This document shows positions 63,301 to 64,000 of a stretch of DNA of 64,000 bases, piece by piece (positions within the stretch are counted from its first letter, which is position 1; each line of letters starts with the position of its first letter). This DNA comes from Caballeronia sp. dw_19 (lineage in GTDB: Bacteria > Pseudomonadota > Gammaproteobacteria > Burkholderiales > Burkholderiaceae), in assembly GCF_018449515.1 (NCBI RefSeq), contig NZ_JAAVUQ010000004.1:124001-188000 (forward strand), given 5' to 3'. Both the position numbers and the translations under genes were made by a program. The notes beneath the pieces are model-generated. The model worked only from the letters and a program-made list of their open reading frames with translations, was not told the DNA's origin and did not search any database.

Positions 63301-64000
63301 GACGCTTCCCCGTTGGACAGGCCAGTGTAGAAGAGCTCCTGCGATGTCCCGTTGGTAAGGTCGAATAGAGCCGCAGTCTGGGTTCCGGTTCCCTCCGCAC
63401 CGGTAAATGCATCCGTTTCCGACGATTCGCCACTCGGCAACCCGGTGAAAAAGGTCTCCTGCGAAGTACCGTTCGTGAAATCGTCGAGGGCTTCGGTCTC
63501 CTGGCCCGCAGCGTTGTAAAAATCCTTCGTTGCCGAACCGTCCGCGTTGAATTGCGCCTGCTCGGTCTGTTGACCGTACGCGTTGTACACCGACGCGCTC
63601 TGCGATCCATCGCTGTTGAATTGATAGTTGGTCTGCGAGCCATCGCTGTTGATCTGGTTCTCGCCAGTCTGCACCCCGCTCGACGGATCGTAAAAATCCT
63701 CGGTAGCCGAACCATCCGCATTGCATTGGTCGTGCTCGGTTTGCTGGCCGGAGGCATCGAAAATCGCTCTGCTGTACGAACCATCTTGGTTAATGGTAAT
63801 GTCTCGCTCGGACCCATCGCTATTGACCATGACCTCACCCGTCATGACACCGCTCGACGGGTCGTAGAAGTCTTCGGTCGTTGTGGCGTTCGGGATAATC
63901 AGCGCCTGCTCGATGAGTTGATCATCGGCGTTATAGACGGATATATTCTCGATCCCGCCTCTAAAGGTGCTGTCGGATTGCGAACCGTCACTGTTGAAGA
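60336..64000 (-). CDS. Giant type I-secreted repeat protein with C-terminal metzincin, 5' end outside window
   Basis: The frame is open from its stop to the right edge (at least 1220 residues; internal ATG at 63845 is not the start since the repeats continue across it). From the C-terminal side: metzincin-like protease domain with HEIGHAFGLAD (60597-60629) and Met-turn SIMYY; a Gly/Tyr-rich segment preceded by DDDYDDD (61230-61250); seven to eight 58-residue repeats containing FYDPSTRAETGETDINADGSQ; then about 42-residue repeats with FTNGTSQ and TGLPSGES. No RTX GGxGxDxUx nonapeptides are seen. No N-terminal signal is visible. The last 60 residues, Ala/Ser-rich with SYAPMPAGITSL, could hold the type I export signal. 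Sulfotransferase and exporter genes follow. Likely a secreted surface or biofilm protein; its enzymatic target is unknown. Confidence 0.9.
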   Translation of the reverse strand, partial: FNSDGSQSDSTFRGGIENISVYNADDQLIEQALIIPNATTTEDFYDPSSGVMTGEVMVNSDGSERDITINQDGSYSRAIFDASGQQTEHDQCNADGSATEDFYDPSSGVQTGENQINSDGSQTNYQFNSDGSQSASVYNAYGQQTEQAQFNADGSATKDFYNAAGQETEALDDFTNGTSQETFFTGLPSGESSETDAFTGAEGTGTQTAALFDLTNGTSQELFYTGLSNGEASEDEFFSGTNATGTQTEDLYDFTNGTSQAQYFTGLGSGVSELIDDYMSANGTGTETSQVTDFTAGNSQVTTFTGLPSGESSETDAFTGENGAGTQTAALFNLTNGTSQDFFYNSSTGAETGETDINADGSQDQYTFNANGSQNMTAFNAAGQETEQAQFNADGSATENFYDPSTRAETGETDINADGSQDQYTFNANGSQNMTAFNAAGQETEQAQFNANGSATENFYDPSTRAETGETDINADGSQDQYTFNANGSQNMTAFNAAGQETEQAQFNTNGSATEYFYNPSTRAESGETDINADGSQDQYTFNANGSQSMTAFNAAGQETEQAQFNANGSATENFYDPSTRAETGETDINADGSQDQYTFNANGSQNMTAFNAAGQETEQAQFNANGSATEYFYNPSTRAESGETDINADGSQDQYTFNANGSQSMTAFNAAGQETEQAQFNANGSATENFYDPSTRVQTGENDINADGSQTDYSFLSNGSQTASVYNAAGQQTEQAQFNTDGSATEIFYDPSTRDATSANLINADGSQTDYTINADGSQTALSYNAAGRLTSETWFNPAAQETQSDVISGNTTYVDLFSPGSSYAYEEDVYNGNSLSQESMYNQATGQLNEVALFDGSAFANEVEIADGGPYFSEVVTYNSQTGQVLSAITYNPNTGIMTGFSGSGSGSGSSDNSDDDYDDDVAYSGLFSGGYGYYGGYGFAGSASTVQASVGSNIGSIAQADLAKGDQAGATAAEAGLHQAYNTAMATPTAGTGSSVLEGSKWDSNVITWSLAGAPGAGDSQANSAYETDLQQAFATWSAASGITFEEVSGSAQSDISVGFGDLSTASTGVVGYTSYQAKNGQMAGANIELEDPNQDALVAGAGGQLTYSGTDATLEQVMLHEIGHAFGLADNADQNSIMYYDLGSNNRTLDSTDIAGIQSLYSPGSNSSSSASNASGSQIDQLIQAMASYAPMPAGITSLAAIQQLNAQPMLAASVH
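61749..62967 (-). repeat. 174-bp tandem repeats inside the giant gene
   Basis: The marker GTAG begins at 61749, 61923, 62097, 62271, 62445, 62619, 62793 and 62967, each exactly 174 bp (58 codons) apart. Units alternate between two variants (NFYDPSTRAETGE and EYFYNPSTRAESGE), a higher-order 348-bp period. Near-identical DNA suggests recent expansion or gene conversion. Confidence 0.93.

Noticed and set aside
60336..64000. RTX toxin
   Set aside because: No GGxGxDxUx nonapeptides in the visible part, despite the type I exporter.

Overview
The window is high-GC chromosomal DNA of the kind found in Burkholderiaceae (Burkholderia/Paraburkholderia/Caballeronia group). The evidence is the gene content (polyhydroxybutyrate phasin, a second groESL behind a CIRCE box, MdtABC-OprM type RND pump, many LacI/IclR-controlled uptake cassettes) and a short dispersed repeat typical of accessory parts of such genomes. 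This is inferred from protein families; no 16S gene or other marker is present. Both edges cut genes: a Gfo/Idh/MocA oxidoreductase at the left and a giant repeat protein at the right. I saw no tRNA, rRNA, CRISPR array or intact insertion sequence.

Layout. 0-3 kb: oxidoreductase, gluconokinase and a divergent LacI-type regulator, with three copies of a TAGCGCTA operator core. 3-6.7 kb: a lipoprotein, small orphan genes, a decayed 3-hydroxyacyl-CoA dehydrogenase fragment and a duplicated zinc-ribbon protein. 6.7-14.1 kb: a leftward sulfur locus: amino-acid (probably cystine) ABC binding protein and two permeases, rhodanese, serine O-acetyltransferase, XRE regulator, family 2A encapsulin shell protein and a cysteine desulfurase with a long disordered N-terminus. 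14.3-16.4 kb: groES-groEL. 16.5-20 kb: a 2-hydroxyacid dehydrogenase and a second, complete cystine-type ABC transporter. 20.5-26.9 kb: phasin, SulP permease with a sulfate-binding protein, an orphan sulfonate-binding protein and a GFA-family enzyme. 28-37 kb: GH42 beta-galactosidase, a CUT1 sugar ABC transporter and a divergent LacI regulator, interrupted by an inverted pair of the dispersed repeat. 37.6-47 kb: MdtA-MdtB-MdtC-outer-membrane factor. 47-53 kb: MFS transporter, ADP-forming acyl-CoA synthetase and acyl-CoA dehydrogenase with a divergent IclR regulator. 53-53.7 kb: BrnTA toxin-antitoxin beside a broken glyoxalase-fold gene. 53.9-64 kb: a leftward cluster of giant repeat protein with a C-terminal metzincin, sulfotransferase, APS kinase and a complete type I secretion system (ABC, membrane fusion protein, TolC-like).

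How the parts work together. Two sulfur systems stand out. The first is the encapsulin locus: cystine uptake, serine acetylation, sulfurtransferase and a desulfurase whose N-terminus carries two copies of a FYFL motif that may be a cargo-loading signal; it matches the family 2A encapsulin sulfur nanocompartment known from SrpI-type systems. The second is the right-hand cluster, in which sulfate activation (APS kinase), a sulfotransferase and a type I exporter sit directly downstream of a secreted giant protein rich in acidic-flanked tyrosines. By analogy with the Xanthomonas RaxX/RaxST/RaxABC system I propose that the giant protein is tyrosine-sulfated before export; this is inference and, as far as I can judge, is the most novel proposal in the window.
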